From contig CAJLIR010000007.1 of NCBI GenBank assembly GCA_905206805.1, positions 9,363 through 73,362 of the forward strand: a stretch of 64,000 nucleotides of DNA. The letters run 5' to 3'. The translations under genes were made by a program, and so were the position numbers. Positions 13,338-23,695 of this stretch are shown here, piece by piece. The stretch's first letter is position 1. Each line of letters opens with the position of its first letter. The notes below the pieces were generated by a model. It was not told the origin of the DNA. It did no database searches and saw nothing but the letters and a program-made list of their open reading frames with translations. The stretch comes from an uncultured Caryophanales bacterium. Its GTDB lineage: Bacteria > Bacillota_I > Bacilli_A > RF39 > UBA660.

Positions 13338-13538
13338 ATGGAAACATTACAAAAAATTGCACTTGTTTTTACTGTTATTGGTGCGCTTAACTGGGGATTA
13401 ATTGGTTTTTTCGATTTTAATCTCGTAACTATGATTTTTGGTGATGGAACTCTTTTAACTCGTATTATATATATGATTGTTGGAATTGCTGGAATCATCA
13501 ATATATATACACTTTTTAGTCATATAGAATCAAAATAA
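13338..13538 (+). CDS. DUF378 membrane protein
   Basis: The start at 13338 follows AAAGGAGA. The 66-residue product (METLQKIALVFTVIGALNWG...) matches the short DUF378 family with its GALNWGLIGFF signature and two membrane spans (about 5-25 and 40-60). Function of the family is unknown. Confidence 0.85.
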   Translation: METLQKIALVFTVIGALNWGLIGFFDFNLVTMIFGDGTLLTRIIYMIVGIAGIINIYTLFSHIESK

Positions 13539-13577
13539 AACTGAAGCCAGATATAATCCTGAATTCAGTTTTTTTAT
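13539..13577. terminator. Bidirectional terminator
   Basis: AAACTGAA and TTCAGTTTTTTT flank a loop between the DUF378 gene and the convergent cdaR gene. Confidence 0.6.
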
Positions 13578-13580
13578 TAA

Positions 13581-14936
13581 TTATTTTTTTGTAATTTTTA
13601 CTTTTACTTTCTTTGTTTTAACTACATATTCAACTTTTACATCGTCACCAGTTACAAGTACATCTACTTCATGTGTTCCCTCTCCATAACCACTTAAGTC
13701 TAAGTATGCGGTAACATCATCTGTTGTTATATTTTTTATAACTGATTCTACACCCTTTAATGTAACCGTAACACTAGTATCATTTGCACTTACACCTTGA
13801 ACACTATATCCATCTGCAAGATTTCTATATTTAATATCTATTCCTGCTAAATCTTTTGACGTTGAATTATCCAAGCCAACATTTATAGTTATATTATTTA
13901 CACTCATATATTTTATGCCGACTGGTTTCTCTAATTCCATCTTATATTGCTTATTACTATTTAAATCATTAACATCAACTTCTACTGGTATATATGTAAG
14001 CGAATTTAATGTTTCTTCATCACCGTAAACTGTAACACTCGTTTCACTAGAATTTATTGAACTAATTGCTTTTCCGAATGCAACATTTCCAACTGGAATT
14101 ACTTTTATTGGTAATTCTTTACTTGGTGAACTAATTGTTATATCAGCATTAATTTTTTCAGGTACTATTTCTACATCGACAACATAACCATTTTCATCAT
14201 AAGCTTTTAAAGCTATATCATTAATAGTTATTACCCCAACTTCTTGTTTTACTAAATTTTTAATATCAATTAAAGCTTTTACAGTGGCAACTTTCTTTAG
14301 TTGATATTCTGCTCCCTTTATTACGACTTTATCAGTACTTATTGAAACATTATCTATAACCAACTTACTATCTAAACTATCTTGGTTTAAAAGATCATAA
14401 GTTAAAGTCCTTGTTTCAGAAATTTTTGGATAAATTATAACTGTTGCAGTTGATGGGTTAACATTGTAATCTATTGATGCCAATGCTTGATTATATTTGA
14501 TATTAACCTTATGTGTTCCTGGTTTTAATCCTGTTAAATCCACAACAACATCATGAGACGGTGATTGCTTTGCAAAATATAAATCTGCTTTTCTACCTAT
14601 TAAGGTAATATCGACCTCTTCAGGTAATCCTTCTACAACATAGGCTTCTTCATTCATTATAACTTGTACAGGTTGACTTTTTAAAATCTCAGCAGAGCTT
14701 TCTGAGAAAAATAATTTTTTTTGATCTATAACTATAAAAGTAATTATTGCTATTATAAGTGAAATAAATAATAATGTACTAGTTTTTGATAACCAGTTTT
14801 CGACTTTACGACTAGATTTATCAAATTTTTCAGTTATTTTCAATATTAATTTTGTTATAGGAATGATAATTTTTTTATCAAAAAATATTCCAATAGCATG
14901 AAAAAAATTTCCAATGCCTTTAATTATCTTTTTCAT
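13581..14936 (-). CDS. cdaR: CdaR-like YbbR-domain regulator of c-di-AMP synthesis
   Basis: The 451-residue protein has an N-terminal amphipathic region and one membrane span (about 52-71, TLLFISLIIAIITFIVID). Repeated extracellular YbbR domains follow, each with the VDV/ITVGLDN and VTLKG type strands; about four can be traced. YbbR proteins bind CdaA at the membrane and modulate its cyclase activity. The gene overlaps cdaA by 17 bases, the classic cdaA-cdaR operon. The third gene of that operon in many Bacillota, glmM, is not downstream here: the next gene is convergent DUF378. Confidence 0.9.
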   Translation of the reverse strand: MKKIIKGIGNFFHAIGIFFDKKIIIPITKLILKITEKFDKSSRKVENWLSKTSTLLFISLIIAIITFIVIDQKKLFFSESSAEILKSQPVQVIMNEEAYVVEGLPEEVDITLIGRKADLYFAKQSPSHDVVVDLTGLKPGTHKVNIKYNQALASIDYNVNPSTATVIIYPKISETRTLTYDLLNQDSLDSKLVIDNVSISTDKVVIKGAEYQLKKVATVKALIDIKNLVKQEVGVITINDIALKAYDENGYVVDVEIVPEKINADITISSPSKELPIKVIPVGNVAFGKAISSINSSETSVTVYGDEETLNSLTYIPVEVDVNDLNSNKQYKMELEKPVGIKYMSVNNITINVGLDNSTSKDLAGIDIKYRNLADGYSVQGVSANDTSVTVTLKGVESVIKNITTDDVTAYLDLSGYGEGTHEVDVLVTGDDVKVEYVVKTKKVKVKITKK

Positions 14937-15738
14937 TATTCATTTCCTCCTCATCATCAGGTATTATAACTTTTTTAGGTCTCAACTCTTCCAATAACAT
15001 TAATTTTAACTCATCCATTGTCAAATTATAATGTAATTCTGAATTTACTGCCATTGATACCCTTCCTGTTTCCTCAGAGACAATTAATGAAATACAATCC
15101 GTTTCTTCAGCAATTCCTAAAGCAGCTCTATGACGAGTTCCTAATCTCTTACTAATTCTCAAATTATCACTAGTTGGAAAAACTGCACCGGCACTTGTTA
15201 TTTTATCACCTTGAATTATAACACCACCATCATGTAATGGGTTATTTGGAAAAAATATGGCAATCAATAAATCACTAGAAATGTCTGCATATATTTTTTT
15301 AGATTTTGATATATATTCATTTAGACTCTGATCCCTTTCTATAACAATCAATGCACCAATTCTATTTTTTCTTAATTGATCCATAGCATTTACAATTTCA
15401 TATACAACTTTTTCTCTTTCATCAACAGTTAACACCTTATGACGCCCTAAAAGTTGACTTCTACCTAATTGTTCTAAAACGTTTCTAATTTCAGGCTGAA
15501 ATATTACAATTAAAGCAAGAGGTCCCCAAGTAATAGCATAATCAAGTAAGTAACCAATTGTTGTTAATTGTAATGCATCACTTATTAATTTTAATAATAA
15601 CACAATTATTACACCTTTAAATAGCATAACCATTTTTACATTTTTTCTTAAATTTTTTAATATATAGTATAGAACTAACCATACAATTAATACATCCAGT
15701 AATTTTTTTATCAATTCAATAATTCCATCTACTGTCAT
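14920..15738 (-). CDS. cdaA: Diadenylate cyclase CdaA
   Basis: The 272-residue protein has three membrane spans in the first 90 residues and a DAC domain with the catalytic signatures DGGVII (HDGGVIIQGDKI) and the RHRAALG motif (LGTRHRAALGIAEETD). It makes c-di-AMP from two ATP at the membrane. TTGGAGG precedes the start. The C-terminus EDDEEEMNNEKDN overlaps the cdaR start. c-di-AMP controls potassium and osmolyte balance and wall homeostasis in Bacillota. Confidence 0.97.
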   Translation of the reverse strand: MTVDGIIELIKKLLDVLIVWLVLYYILKNLRKNVKMVMLFKGVIIVLLLKLISDALQLTTIGYLLDYAITWGPLALIVIFQPEIRNVLEQLGRSQLLGRHKVLTVDEREKVVYEIVNAMDQLRKNRIGALIVIERDQSLNEYISKSKKIYADISSDLLIAIFFPNNPLHDGGVIIQGDKITSAGAVFPTSDNLRISKRLGTRHRAALGIAEETDCISLIVSEETGRVSMAVNSELHYNLTMDELKLMLLEELRPKKVIIPDDEEEMNNEKDN

Positions 15739-15804
15739 CTTATACCTCCAATATTATGTATATATTATATCACGAATAAGAAGAAACACAAATATTTTTT
15801 TAAG

Positions 15805-15838
15805 AAAAAAAATAAAGCTAATAGCTTTATTTTATTAA
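15805..15838 (-). terminator. Terminator of the acidic membrane protein gene
   Basis: AATAAAGCT-aat-AGCTTTATT forms a stem followed by a T-run on the minus strand, overlapping the stop of the gene at 15835-17037. Confidence 0.6.
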
Positions 15839-17037
15839 AAATTCCAAATATCTTCATCGGAATCCACATTATCATTTGTGATACTGTTTTCATCTTTAAC
15901 GGTGTTATCTTCTGTTGAAATGTTATTATTCTCTATAACAGTATTTAAATCTGGCAACTCTAATTTTACATCATTATTTGATGTGTTATCTTTTTCATTT
16001 TTTAACTGATCAACACTTTTTATGTTTATAGGTTTTCTTTTAGTTGTTTTTCTTAACAAATTGCTTTTTTCTTCATCTACAATTGGACTATCAAAATCCT
16101 CAAGTTTTAAATTTTTAATTTGTTCATTTATTTCATCCAATTTCAAATTAGTAGTCGCTTCCAATTCTAAATCATTGTTAATCTCTTCAGGGAAACTATT
16201 TTCATCGATTTCAAATTGTTCTACCTTTGACTTTTCACTTTGTTGTTTTATATTTTCATCAACTTCATTTTTTAGATTTTCTTCTTTATCTATAAAATTT
16301 TTTGTATTAGCATTATTTGTCGAATTAAAATCGTCCGTTCCATCATTAATAACAAATGTATTGTCCACTAAATTGCTTATGGTCTCAGCAACTTTATCCT
16401 CTGTTTTGTCTTGTTCCTTTTTATCTTGTTCCAAAGTTTCATATGGTTCAACATCTTCTATTTTTAATTCTTCTACATTAACATTTTCACCTTTAGGTGG
16501 TACAGTAGCATTAATATCATTTATTGCATTTACATCAATATTTTCGTCATCATTTTTGTTTGTATCTTTTTCTATTATATTAAAATCATACTTATCGTCT
16601 ACATCTTCAATTTTAAGATCATCTATACTTGGTTCTGTTTTTTTTTCGGTTGTTTGATCACCAAATGGCACATATAAATCCTCCGGAATACCTAGTTCCT
16701 CATTAGAAACCTTTGAATTTTGATTTATATCACCAACAACTAAACCACTATTGTTAAAATTAGGAGCGATTGTGTCTAATATATCTAATTGTTCTACTTC
16801 ATCATTATTTTCATCTTTTTGTTGAGCCAAGGTATCACTATCACTCTCATTTAATATTTCTACATTTTCCTCTTTTTCAGTACCATCAGTATTTTTTTTA
16901 TCTTTGTCACTTTCCTTTGAAATTTTATTGCCAAATCCTGTCTTTTGCGCAATATAACCAATTATAGTCATAAAAAAAACTATTCCTACTATAATAAACG
17001 CAATATAATGTTCTATTACAAAAGAAATTATATCCAT
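15835..17037 (-). CDS. Acidic membrane-anchored protein of unknown function
   Basis: The 400-residue protein has one N-terminal span (about 10-28, YIAFIIVGIVFFMTIIGY), then a long acidic, low-complexity region rich in D, E, N and K. It contains repeated motifs such as LKIEDVDDKYDF, LKIEDVEPYETL and LKLEDFDSP. The final WNF is the only aromatic patch. The repeats of (L)KxEDV suggest several equal binding sites for a partner. No family is recognised. It is alone between cdaA and trmL, transcribed in the same direction. Confidence 0.6.
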   Translation of the reverse strand: MDIISFVIEHYIAFIIVGIVFFMTIIGYIAQKTGFGNKISKESDKDKKNTDGTEKEENVEILNESDSDTLAQQKDENNDEVEQLDILDTIAPNFNNSGLVVGDINQNSKVSNEELGIPEDLYVPFGDQTTEKKTEPSIDDLKIEDVDDKYDFNIIEKDTNKNDDENIDVNAINDINATVPPKGENVNVEELKIEDVEPYETLEQDKKEQDKTEDKVAETISNLVDNTFVINDGTDDFNSTNNANTKNFIDKEENLKNEVDENIKQQSEKSKVEQFEIDENSFPEEINNDLELEATTNLKLDEINEQIKNLKLEDFDSPIVDEEKSNLLRKTTKRKPINIKSVDQLKNEKDNTSNNDVKLELPDLNTVIENNNISTEDNTVKDENSITNDNVDSDEDIWNF

Positions 17038-17095
17038 AAAAACACCCTTTCTTATTCTTTAATATGATAACATTTTTTAATAAATTTAAACAATA

Positions 17096-17602
17096 TTATT
17101 GTTCTAAATAATCCTCACCCTTAAATGGTTCTGTTCTAAGCAAATCACGATAATTTTGTTGTCTTAAAACTTCATATAACATAATCGCAACTGAATTTGA
17201 TAAATTAAGTGCTCTTATATTAGAATTCATAGGGATTCTCATACAATGATCTAAGTTATTTTTTAATATTTCTTTAGGAATACCTGTACTTTCCTTACCA
17301 AATACTAGATAAATATTTTCATTCCTATTAGAATAATCAAACGAATCGTAAGGCTTTTTTCCATATCTAGTTAGAAAATAAAAAGTCCCTTTATTTTTGC
17401 TTAAAAAATCTTCATAATTTTCATATACTGTATAATCACAATGATCAATATAATTTACACCAGAACGTTTAATATACTTATCTTCTAGTGAAAAACCTAA
17501 AGGCTTTATAAGATGTAATTTTGTTCCAGTTCCTGCACAAGTTCGCATTATATTTCCAGTATTACCTGGTATTTCAGGTTCAAATAAAACGACATTTATC
17601 AT
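17096..17602 (-). CDS. trmL: tRNA (cytidine/uridine-34 2'-O)-methyltransferase TrmL
   Basis: The 168-residue protein is a minimal SPOUT methyltransferase. EPEIPGNTGNIMRTCAGTGT is motif 1, VFGKESTGIP motif 2 and MRIPMNSNIRALNLSNSVAI motif 3, which form the trefoil knot and S-adenosylmethionine site. TrmL methylates the wobble base of tRNA-Leu. Length fits the family (about 155-170). Its start overlaps the upstream gene by four bases. Confidence 0.95.
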   Translation of the reverse strand: MINVVLFEPEIPGNTGNIMRTCAGTGTKLHLIKPLGFSLEDKYIKRSGVNYIDHCDYTVYENYEDFLSKNKGTFYFLTRYGKKPYDSFDYSNRNENIYLVFGKESTGIPKEILKNNLDHCMRIPMNSNIRALNLSNSVAIMLYEVLRQQNYRDLLRTEPFKGEDYLEQ

Positions 17603-18144
17603 GCTTGACCAATAACTCCTCTATTATAAAATAATTCTTTTACATCATTTATATTTATATCAGTTTTCTTTGTATATAAAACTGAACTTATTTTTCCATT
17701 TTCCATAATTAATAAATTTGTATATTTTTCAAACGGAATATTTTTTATATTTTCAGCAAAATAGTTATTTTTCATATTATCAAAAAAATCCTTATTTATA
17801 TTTTCTAAATTAATAAATACTACTTGTGACTGTAAATTATATTTTACTAAAAATTCTTTAAAGTCTTTTTCAAATTCAGAAATTGTTTCATCCTTACTAC
17901 TTGCTAGATAGATAATTATATTACTATTTTCTAATGTATAATTTTCAAATTCTTCTTCGTTCATACTAACCAAAAATTGTGACATAATTGATGGTTCTTT
18001 ATTCAAATCTTCTCTTAAAGAATACCATCTATTAAATAAAATTGTTGTTAATACTACTAAAACGACTAAAAAGGCACATATAACATAATTTCTTTTAGGT
18101 ATTTCATTATTAGTTTTTTTCAATTTCATATTTATCGCATCCAT
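17599..18144 (-). CDS. Membrane-anchored thioredoxin-fold-like protein
   Basis: The 181-residue protein has one span near 20-40 (VICAFLVVLVVLTTILF). Its outer domain looks like a thioredoxin fold (NIIIYLASSKDETISEFEKD, QVVFINLENINKDF, YTNLLIMENGKISSVLY) but lacks CxxC. It is probably not a redox enzyme. Similar proteins accompany trmL in related genomes, to my recollection; function unknown. Confidence 0.55.
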   Translation of the reverse strand: MDAINMKLKKTNNEIPKRNYVICAFLVVLVVLTTILFNRWYSLREDLNKEPSIMSQFLVSMNEEEFENYTLENSNIIIYLASSKDETISEFEKDFKEFLVKYNLQSQVVFINLENINKDFFDNMKNNYFAENIKNIPFEKYTNLLIMENGKISSVLYTKKTDININDVKELFYNRGVIGQA

Positions 18145-18182
18145 TCTTACTTAATTTTATCATACAAATATAAGGAAATCAA

Positions 18183-18210
18183 TTAAAATATTTTAATAAT
18201 ATGCTATAAT
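18183..18210 (+). promoter_or_regulatory. Promoter of addBA
   Basis: TTAAAA (18183-18188), 16 bases and TATAAT (18205-18210), with TG before the -10, lie 15 bases before the addB start. The leader is therefore very short. Confidence 0.5.
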
Positions 18211-18225
18211 ATTTTTGGTGATTGT

Positions 18226-20622
18226 ATGAATTATGATGTCTTGGAAAATGATTCTATTTTAATTGTACCTAGTCAAATAAAAGAAAAAATATTAACTGAA
18301 ATGGATAAAAAATCAAAACTTTTTAATGTAAAGTTAATGGAAATAAATGAATTTAAAAGAAAGTATTTTTTCGATTATACTACTGAGACAATTTTTTATG
18401 TTATGAAGCATTACAATTATGACTATGAATTTTCTCTTGATATAATAAACAACTTATATTTTTTATCTTCCGAAAATTATGATCACGAAAAACTAAAGTT
18501 TTTATTAAATATTAAAAATAAATTAATTAATAATAACTTACTTATTTTTGATAATGTTTTTAAAATCGCACTAGAAAACAAAAAAATATATGTTTATGGA
18601 TATGACTATATAAATAATTTTTATAAAAAAGCATTTAGTACTTTAAATGTAAATTATATAGACCAAAATATCTCTAAATTTAACCACGATATTATGGAAT
18701 TTGATATCATTCAAGATGAAGTTATCTTCGTTGCTAACAAAATATGTGAATTAATAGAAAATAAAATAGAATTAAATAAAATAAAAATTATTAATCCTAG
18801 TAGTGATTATAATGCAACTATTAAACGTATTTTTAACTTGTTTAATTTACCGTTTTATTTTAACAACAATTATTTAATATCGACAAAAATATCTAACAAT
18901 TTTTTTGAAATTTTAAGTAATGATATAGTAGAAACTTTAGAAAAATTAAAAGAAACAATTAGTTTAAATGATGAATTAGAACAAACTGAATATAATCAAA
19001 TAGTTAAAATATGTAATAAATATAATTGGTGCTCTAATTTTCTAGACATTAAAAATAATCTTATATATGAGTTTAGTAATACTAAAATTGATATAAAAAA
19101 AGAAGCAAATTATATTGAGTTTGTATCTTTAGAAAATAATTTTTTTTATGATGATGAATATGTATTTTTAATTGGATTCAATCAAAATACATATCCTAAA
19201 ACTGTTAAAGATGATGATTTTTTGTGCGATGAAGTTAAAAAATTTTTAAGTCTAGAAACAACTACGGAAATTAATAAAATAAATTATAATATATTAGTAA
19301 ATAAATTGTATTCTATTAAAAATTTTTTTATTTCTTATAAATTAAAAAGCCCTTTTAACTCTTTTTATCGTTCACAAATAATCGATGATTTAAATCTTAA
19401 TGTAGTTAAAAATTATAATTGCAATATACATTATTCTGTACTAAATGATAAATTAAAGCTAGCAATTACTCTTGATAATTATTTAAAATATGGTGAAGAA
19501 TCTCAAGATTTAGAACTTTTATATAGTAATTATCCAAGTATTAATTATAAAACTTATAATAATCAATATACAAAAATTGATGAAAATTTATTTAGAAAAT
19601 ATCTAAATAACAAATTATCACTTTCATATTCTAGTATTAACAATTTTTATAAGTGTTCATTTAGATACTATATGGAAAATATTCTTAATTTACAAATATC
19701 ATCTAACGAATTTTCACTTTTTATTGGGAATTTATTTCACTATATTTTATCAATAATGTATAATGGGGATTTTAATTTTTCAGATAGCTTTAAAACTTAT
19801 GTTAATGAAAATTATGAATTTAATACCTATAAAGAAAGATTTTTTATAAACAAATTAAAAAAAGAACTTGAATTTATTATTGATAATATTAAGGAACAAG
19901 ACAAATTTACAAATTTTGATTCACATAAATTTGAACAATTAATTAAAATTGATTTATCAAAAGATAATTATGATATAACATTTAAAGGTATTATTGATAA
20001 AATAAGTTATAAAAAAGAAGCTGGTAATACTTTAATCTCTATAATTGATTATAAAACAGGAAATCCTAATTTAAATCTTAATAATATTATATATGGTATT
20101 GATATGCAGTTATGTATTTATGCTTATTTAAGTTCAAAGTTAAAGTTGTTCGCAAATCCTTTATTAGTAGGTATATACTTACAAAAAATATTGAATAATG
20201 AGATAAATATTAATAAAAATAAACAGTACATAACTATGAAACAAGAAAATTTAAAATTACAAGGATATAGTAATTCTAATGAAAGTATTTTAAAAGTTTT
20301 TGATAATACTTACACTGATAGTAAATTAATAAAAGGTATGAAGGTTAGCAGTAAAGGATTTTATGCATATAGTAAAGTCTTTGACCAAGCTATGCTAAAT
20401 TCTATATTAAATATTGTAGAAAATAATATTGATGAAGCTAGAGATAAAATATTAAATAGAGAATTTTATATTAATCCTAAAAAAATTGGTGTTAAAAATT
20501 TAATGGGATGTGAAAATTGTACATATAAAGAATTATGTTTTATGACAGAAGATAATATTATAAATTTAAAAGAATACAAAAATTTAGAATTTTTAAAGGA
20601 TGATGTAAATGAAATGGACTAG
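18226..20622 (+). CDS. addB: AddB-like nuclease subunit of the AddAB recombination complex
   Basis: The 798-residue protein ends with a RecB-type PD-(D/E)XK nuclease: FIGNLFHYILSIMY, FKGIIDKIS and ISIIDYKTG carry the active-site H, D and DxK. Cysteines in FYKCSFRYYM and in GCENCTYKELCF form the iron-sulphur staple known from AddB. Usual AddB is about 1150 residues and starts with a P-loop; here the N-terminus (MNYDVLENDSILIVPSQIKE) has no Walker A, so the protein is shortened. It overlaps addA by 14 bases, and the pair repairs double-strand breaks and processes ends for RecA. Confidence 0.85.
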   Translation: MNYDVLENDSILIVPSQIKEKILTEMDKKSKLFNVKLMEINEFKRKYFFDYTTETIFYVMKHYNYDYEFSLDIINNLYFLSSENYDHEKLKFLLNIKNKLINNNLLIFDNVFKIALENKKIYVYGYDYINNFYKKAFSTLNVNYIDQNISKFNHDIMEFDIIQDEVIFVANKICELIENKIELNKIKIINPSSDYNATIKRIFNLFNLPFYFNNNYLISTKISNNFFEILSNDIVETLEKLKETISLNDELEQTEYNQIVKICNKYNWCSNFLDIKNNLIYEFSNTKIDIKKEANYIEFVSLENNFFYDDEYVFLIGFNQNTYPKTVKDDDFLCDEVKKFLSLETTTEINKINYNILVNKLYSIKNFFISYKLKSPFNSFYRSQIIDDLNLNVVKNYNCNIHYSVLNDKLKLAITLDNYLKYGEESQDLELLYSNYPSINYKTYNNQYTKIDENLFRKYLNNKLSLSYSSINNFYKCSFRYYMENILNLQISSNEFSLFIGNLFHYILSIMYNGDFNFSDSFKTYVNENYEFNTYKERFFINKLKKELEFIIDNIKEQDKFTNFDSHKFEQLIKIDLSKDNYDITFKGIIDKISYKKEAGNTLISIIDYKTGNPNLNLNNIIYGIDMQLCIYAYLSSKLKLFANPLLVGIYLQKILNNEININKNKQYITMKQENLKLQGYSNSNESILKVFDNTYTDSKLIKGMKVSSKGFYAYSKVFDQAMLNSILNIVENNIDEARDKILNREFYINPKKIGVKNLMGCENCTYKELCFMTEDNIINLKEYKNLEFLKDDVNEMD

Positions 20623-23600
20623 TGAACAATTAGAAGCAATTGGTAAGGATAATACATCTATTATTGTTAGTGCCGGTGCAGGTAGTGGCAAAACTGCTGT
20701 TTTAACTGAAAGAGTAATCAGAAAAATAAAAGATGGTGTCAATATTAATGAACTATTAATTTTAACATTTACTAATAAAGCTGCATTAGAAATGAAAGAA
20801 AGAATTAGAAAATCATTAAAAAAATACCCAGAATTTAAAAGTCAACTTGATTTAATAAATGAAGCATATATTACAACGTTTGATAGTTTCGCACTTTCAA
20901 TTTTAAAGAAATACCACTATATTTTGTCATTATCTAAAAATATTAAAATAGCTGATTCAAGTTTAATTTATTTAAAAAAGCAAGAATATATTAATGATAT
21001 TTTTGAAAATATGTATGAGTGCAAAAATGATTTGTTTTTAAAACTTATAGATGATTTTTGTATTAAAGATGATAAAGAAATTAGAAACAGTATTTTAGAT
21101 ATTTATAATTCACTAAGTATTATGATTGATAAGAAAAATTTTTTAAATAACTATATTGAAAATTTTTATAGCGATGAAAGTATTAATAAATATATAAAAG
21201 AATATGAAGATTTAATTTATTCAAAGCAAGAAAAATTAAATATTTATTTAGAAGAAGTATCTAATATAGATAATGAATATTATGAAAAAATATATAATGT
21301 TATTATTAAATTAATCGAATCTAATAATTATGATGAGGTAAAAAATAATTTAGATTTTAGATTACCTAACCTAAAAAAAGAATCTGATGAGGAATTAAAA
21401 AATATAAAGGAAAATATTAGTAATACAATTAAAGAAATACAAGAATTAACTTTCTATGATAGTAGAGAAGAAATTTATAATACAATTATTTCAACAGTTG
21501 ATTACGCCAAAATAATTATTGAAATTATTAAAGTTTTAGATCTAAAAATAACAGATTATAAGTTTAAAAATAATATTTTTGAATTTAATGATATATCTAT
21601 GATGTTAATTGATATTTTAAAAAATAATAACGATATACGTTTAGAAATTAAAAATAGTTATAAAGAAATTATGGTTGATGAATATCAAGATACAAGTGAC
21701 ATTCAAGAGGCCCTTATCTCTTTAATAGAAAATAATAATGTTTATATGGTTGGTGATATTAAACAATCTATTTATAGATTTAGAAATGCTAATCCGGATA
21801 TATTTAAAGAAAAATATCAAAAATATTCTGATGGTAATAATGGCTATAAAATTGACTTAAATAGAAATTTCCGTTCAAGAAAAGAAGTTCTTGATAACAT
21901 TAATTTAATTTTTTCACATCTTATGGACTTAAAAATTGGTGGCGCTAGTTACACAGATGGTCACGAGATGATATATGGTAATAAATCATATGATGATATG
22001 AATGTAGTTAATTATAATATGGATATTTTAAATTATTGTTTTGATAAAAATATGGGATTTACTAAAGAAGAAGTAGAAATATTTATTATCGCTGATGATA
22101 TTTTAAATAAAGTTAAAAATAAATACCAGGTTGTAGATAAAAAGACATTTATGTTAAGAGACTGCACATTTAATGATTTTGCCATTTTAATTGATAGATC
22201 TACCAATTTTGATTTATTTAGAAAAATTTTTGAATACAAAAAAATACCACTTACTATATATAAAGATGAAAAACTTAATAATGGTGACGAAATTATTGTT
22301 ATTAAAAATTTAATTAAACTTATTTTAAAAATATATAATAATACTTTTGATAAAGAATTCAAATATTTATTTGTAAGTGTTGCAAGAAGTTTTGTTTTTA
22401 AACTTAATGATAATGATATTTTTAAAATGTTTACTGATGATAATTTTAAAGATAATCAGATATATGAAAAGTGTTATTTATTATCTAAATACATAAATAC
22501 ATACACTAGTTCAATGTTAATTGATAAAATTTTGAAAGAGTTTTCTATAATGGAAAAATTAATAAATTTAGGTGAGGTTCAAAATAGATTAATTAGACTA
22601 GATTATTTAAGTGATATTGCAAGTAATCTAGACAATATGGGATATACAATAGAAGATTTTAGTGACTACTTGTCACAACTTTCTAAAAATCAATATGATA
22701 TTAAATTTTCATTATCTAAGGAAAGTCCTAATAGTGTTCAATTGATGACTATTCACACATCAAAAGGTCTAGAATTTAGTGTTTGCTATTTTCCTTTACT
22801 TTATAAAGAATTTAATTTAAGAGATTTGAATGAGAAATTTTTATTTGATAATAAATATGGTATTATAACACCTTATTTTAAAGAAGGAATAGGTAAAACA
22901 ATTTTTAAGTATTTGCTTAAAAACAAATATGTTGAGGAAGAAATATCCGAAAAAATAAGACTTTTTTATGTAGCATTAACAAGAGCTAAAGAAAAAATAA
23001 TTATGATTGCAGATATAAATGATTATGAATCTTTAAGTGATAAATTAAATTTTCGTTCATTTTTAGATATGGTTAAATATTTAGGTAATAATTTAGATAT
23101 TTATAAAAATAATGTGGATTTAGAAAAAATTGATTTATCGCATAATTATAATCTTAATAAAAAAATATCTGATTTAAGTAAATTTGCAAAAAATTCTAAC
23201 AAGATAATTACTCATGAATTGGAATTTGATAATAAGAAAGTTGAAACGAGTAAATATTCAAAAATTAATAATAATTATATCTCTAAAGAAGAAGAAAAAA
23301 ATTTAAAAATTGGTACATATTTTCATTATTTATTAGAAATGATTGATTTTAAAAATAATGATTTAGATAAATACAATATTGATAATTTTTATAAGGACAA
23401 AATTATTAAATTTTTAAATCTTGATATTTTTAATAATATAAATGACGCCATAATTTATAAAGAATATGAGTTTATTAGTTGTTCTGACAATATTAAAAAA
23501 CATGGTATTATTGACTTAATGCTTGAATACCATGATTATATTGATATTATTGATTACAAGTTCAGAAATATTGATGATGATAATTATATAAGTCAATTAT

Positions 23601-23695
23601 TAGGTTATAAAAAATTTATTATGAAAAAAACTAAAAAGAATGTAAATATTTATTTATATTCTATTATGGAAAATAAATTAAAAAATGTAGGTTAA
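20609..23695 (+). CDS. addA: ATP-dependent helicase/nuclease subunit AddA
   Basis: The 1028-residue protein has UvrD/Rep-type motifs: Walker A VSAGAGSGKTAVLTERV (about 17-33), motif Ia LILTFTNKAALEMKERI, Walker B IMVDEYQDTSDIQ (about 353-365), YMVGDIKQSIYRFR, and IHTSKGLEF plus RLFYVALTRAKEKI in domain 2A. A C-terminal RecB nuclease domain has HGIIDLMLEY and IIDYKFRN. Somewhat shorter than typical AddA (about 1200). It unwinds and cuts DNA ends with AddB. The stop codon lies in a terminator hairpin shared with the convergent gene. Confidence 0.95.
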   Translation: MKWTSEQLEAIGKDNTSIIVSAGAGSGKTAVLTERVIRKIKDGVNINELLILTFTNKAALEMKERIRKSLKKYPEFKSQLDLINEAYITTFDSFALSILKKYHYILSLSKNIKIADSSLIYLKKQEYINDIFENMYECKNDLFLKLIDDFCIKDDKEIRNSILDIYNSLSIMIDKKNFLNNYIENFYSDESINKYIKEYEDLIYSKQEKLNIYLEEVSNIDNEYYEKIYNVIIKLIESNNYDEVKNNLDFRLPNLKKESDEELKNIKENISNTIKEIQELTFYDSREEIYNTIISTVDYAKIIIEIIKVLDLKITDYKFKNNIFEFNDISMMLIDILKNNNDIRLEIKNSYKEIMVDEYQDTSDIQEALISLIENNNVYMVGDIKQSIYRFRNANPDIFKEKYQKYSDGNNGYKIDLNRNFRSRKEVLDNINLIFSHLMDLKIGGASYTDGHEMIYGNKSYDDMNVVNYNMDILNYCFDKNMGFTKEEVEIFIIADDILNKVKNKYQVVDKKTFMLRDCTFNDFAILIDRSTNFDLFRKIFEYKKIPLTIYKDEKLNNGDEIIVIKNLIKLILKIYNNTFDKEFKYLFVSVARSFVFKLNDNDIFKMFTDDNFKDNQIYEKCYLLSKYINTYTSSMLIDKILKEFSIMEKLINLGEVQNRLIRLDYLSDIASNLDNMGYTIEDFSDYLSQLSKNQYDIKFSLSKESPNSVQLMTIHTSKGLEFSVCYFPLLYKEFNLRDLNEKFLFDNKYGIITPYFKEGIGKTIFKYLLKNKYVEEEISEKIRLFYVALTRAKEKIIMIADINDYESLSDKLNFRSFLDMVKYLGNNLDIYKNNVDLEKIDLSHNYNLNKKISDLSKFAKNSNKIITHELEFDNKKVETSKYSKINNNYISKEEEKNLKIGTYFHYLLEMIDFKNNDLDKYNIDNFYKDKIIKFLNLDIFNNINDAIIYKEYEFISCSDNIKKHGIIDLMLEYHDYIDIIDYKFRNIDDDNYISQLLGYKKFIMKKTKKNVNIYLYSIMENKLKNVG

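Noticed and set aside
14920..15738. A riboswitch upstream of cdaA or cspA
   Set aside because: The leaders are short and show no ydaO-type or other known fold.
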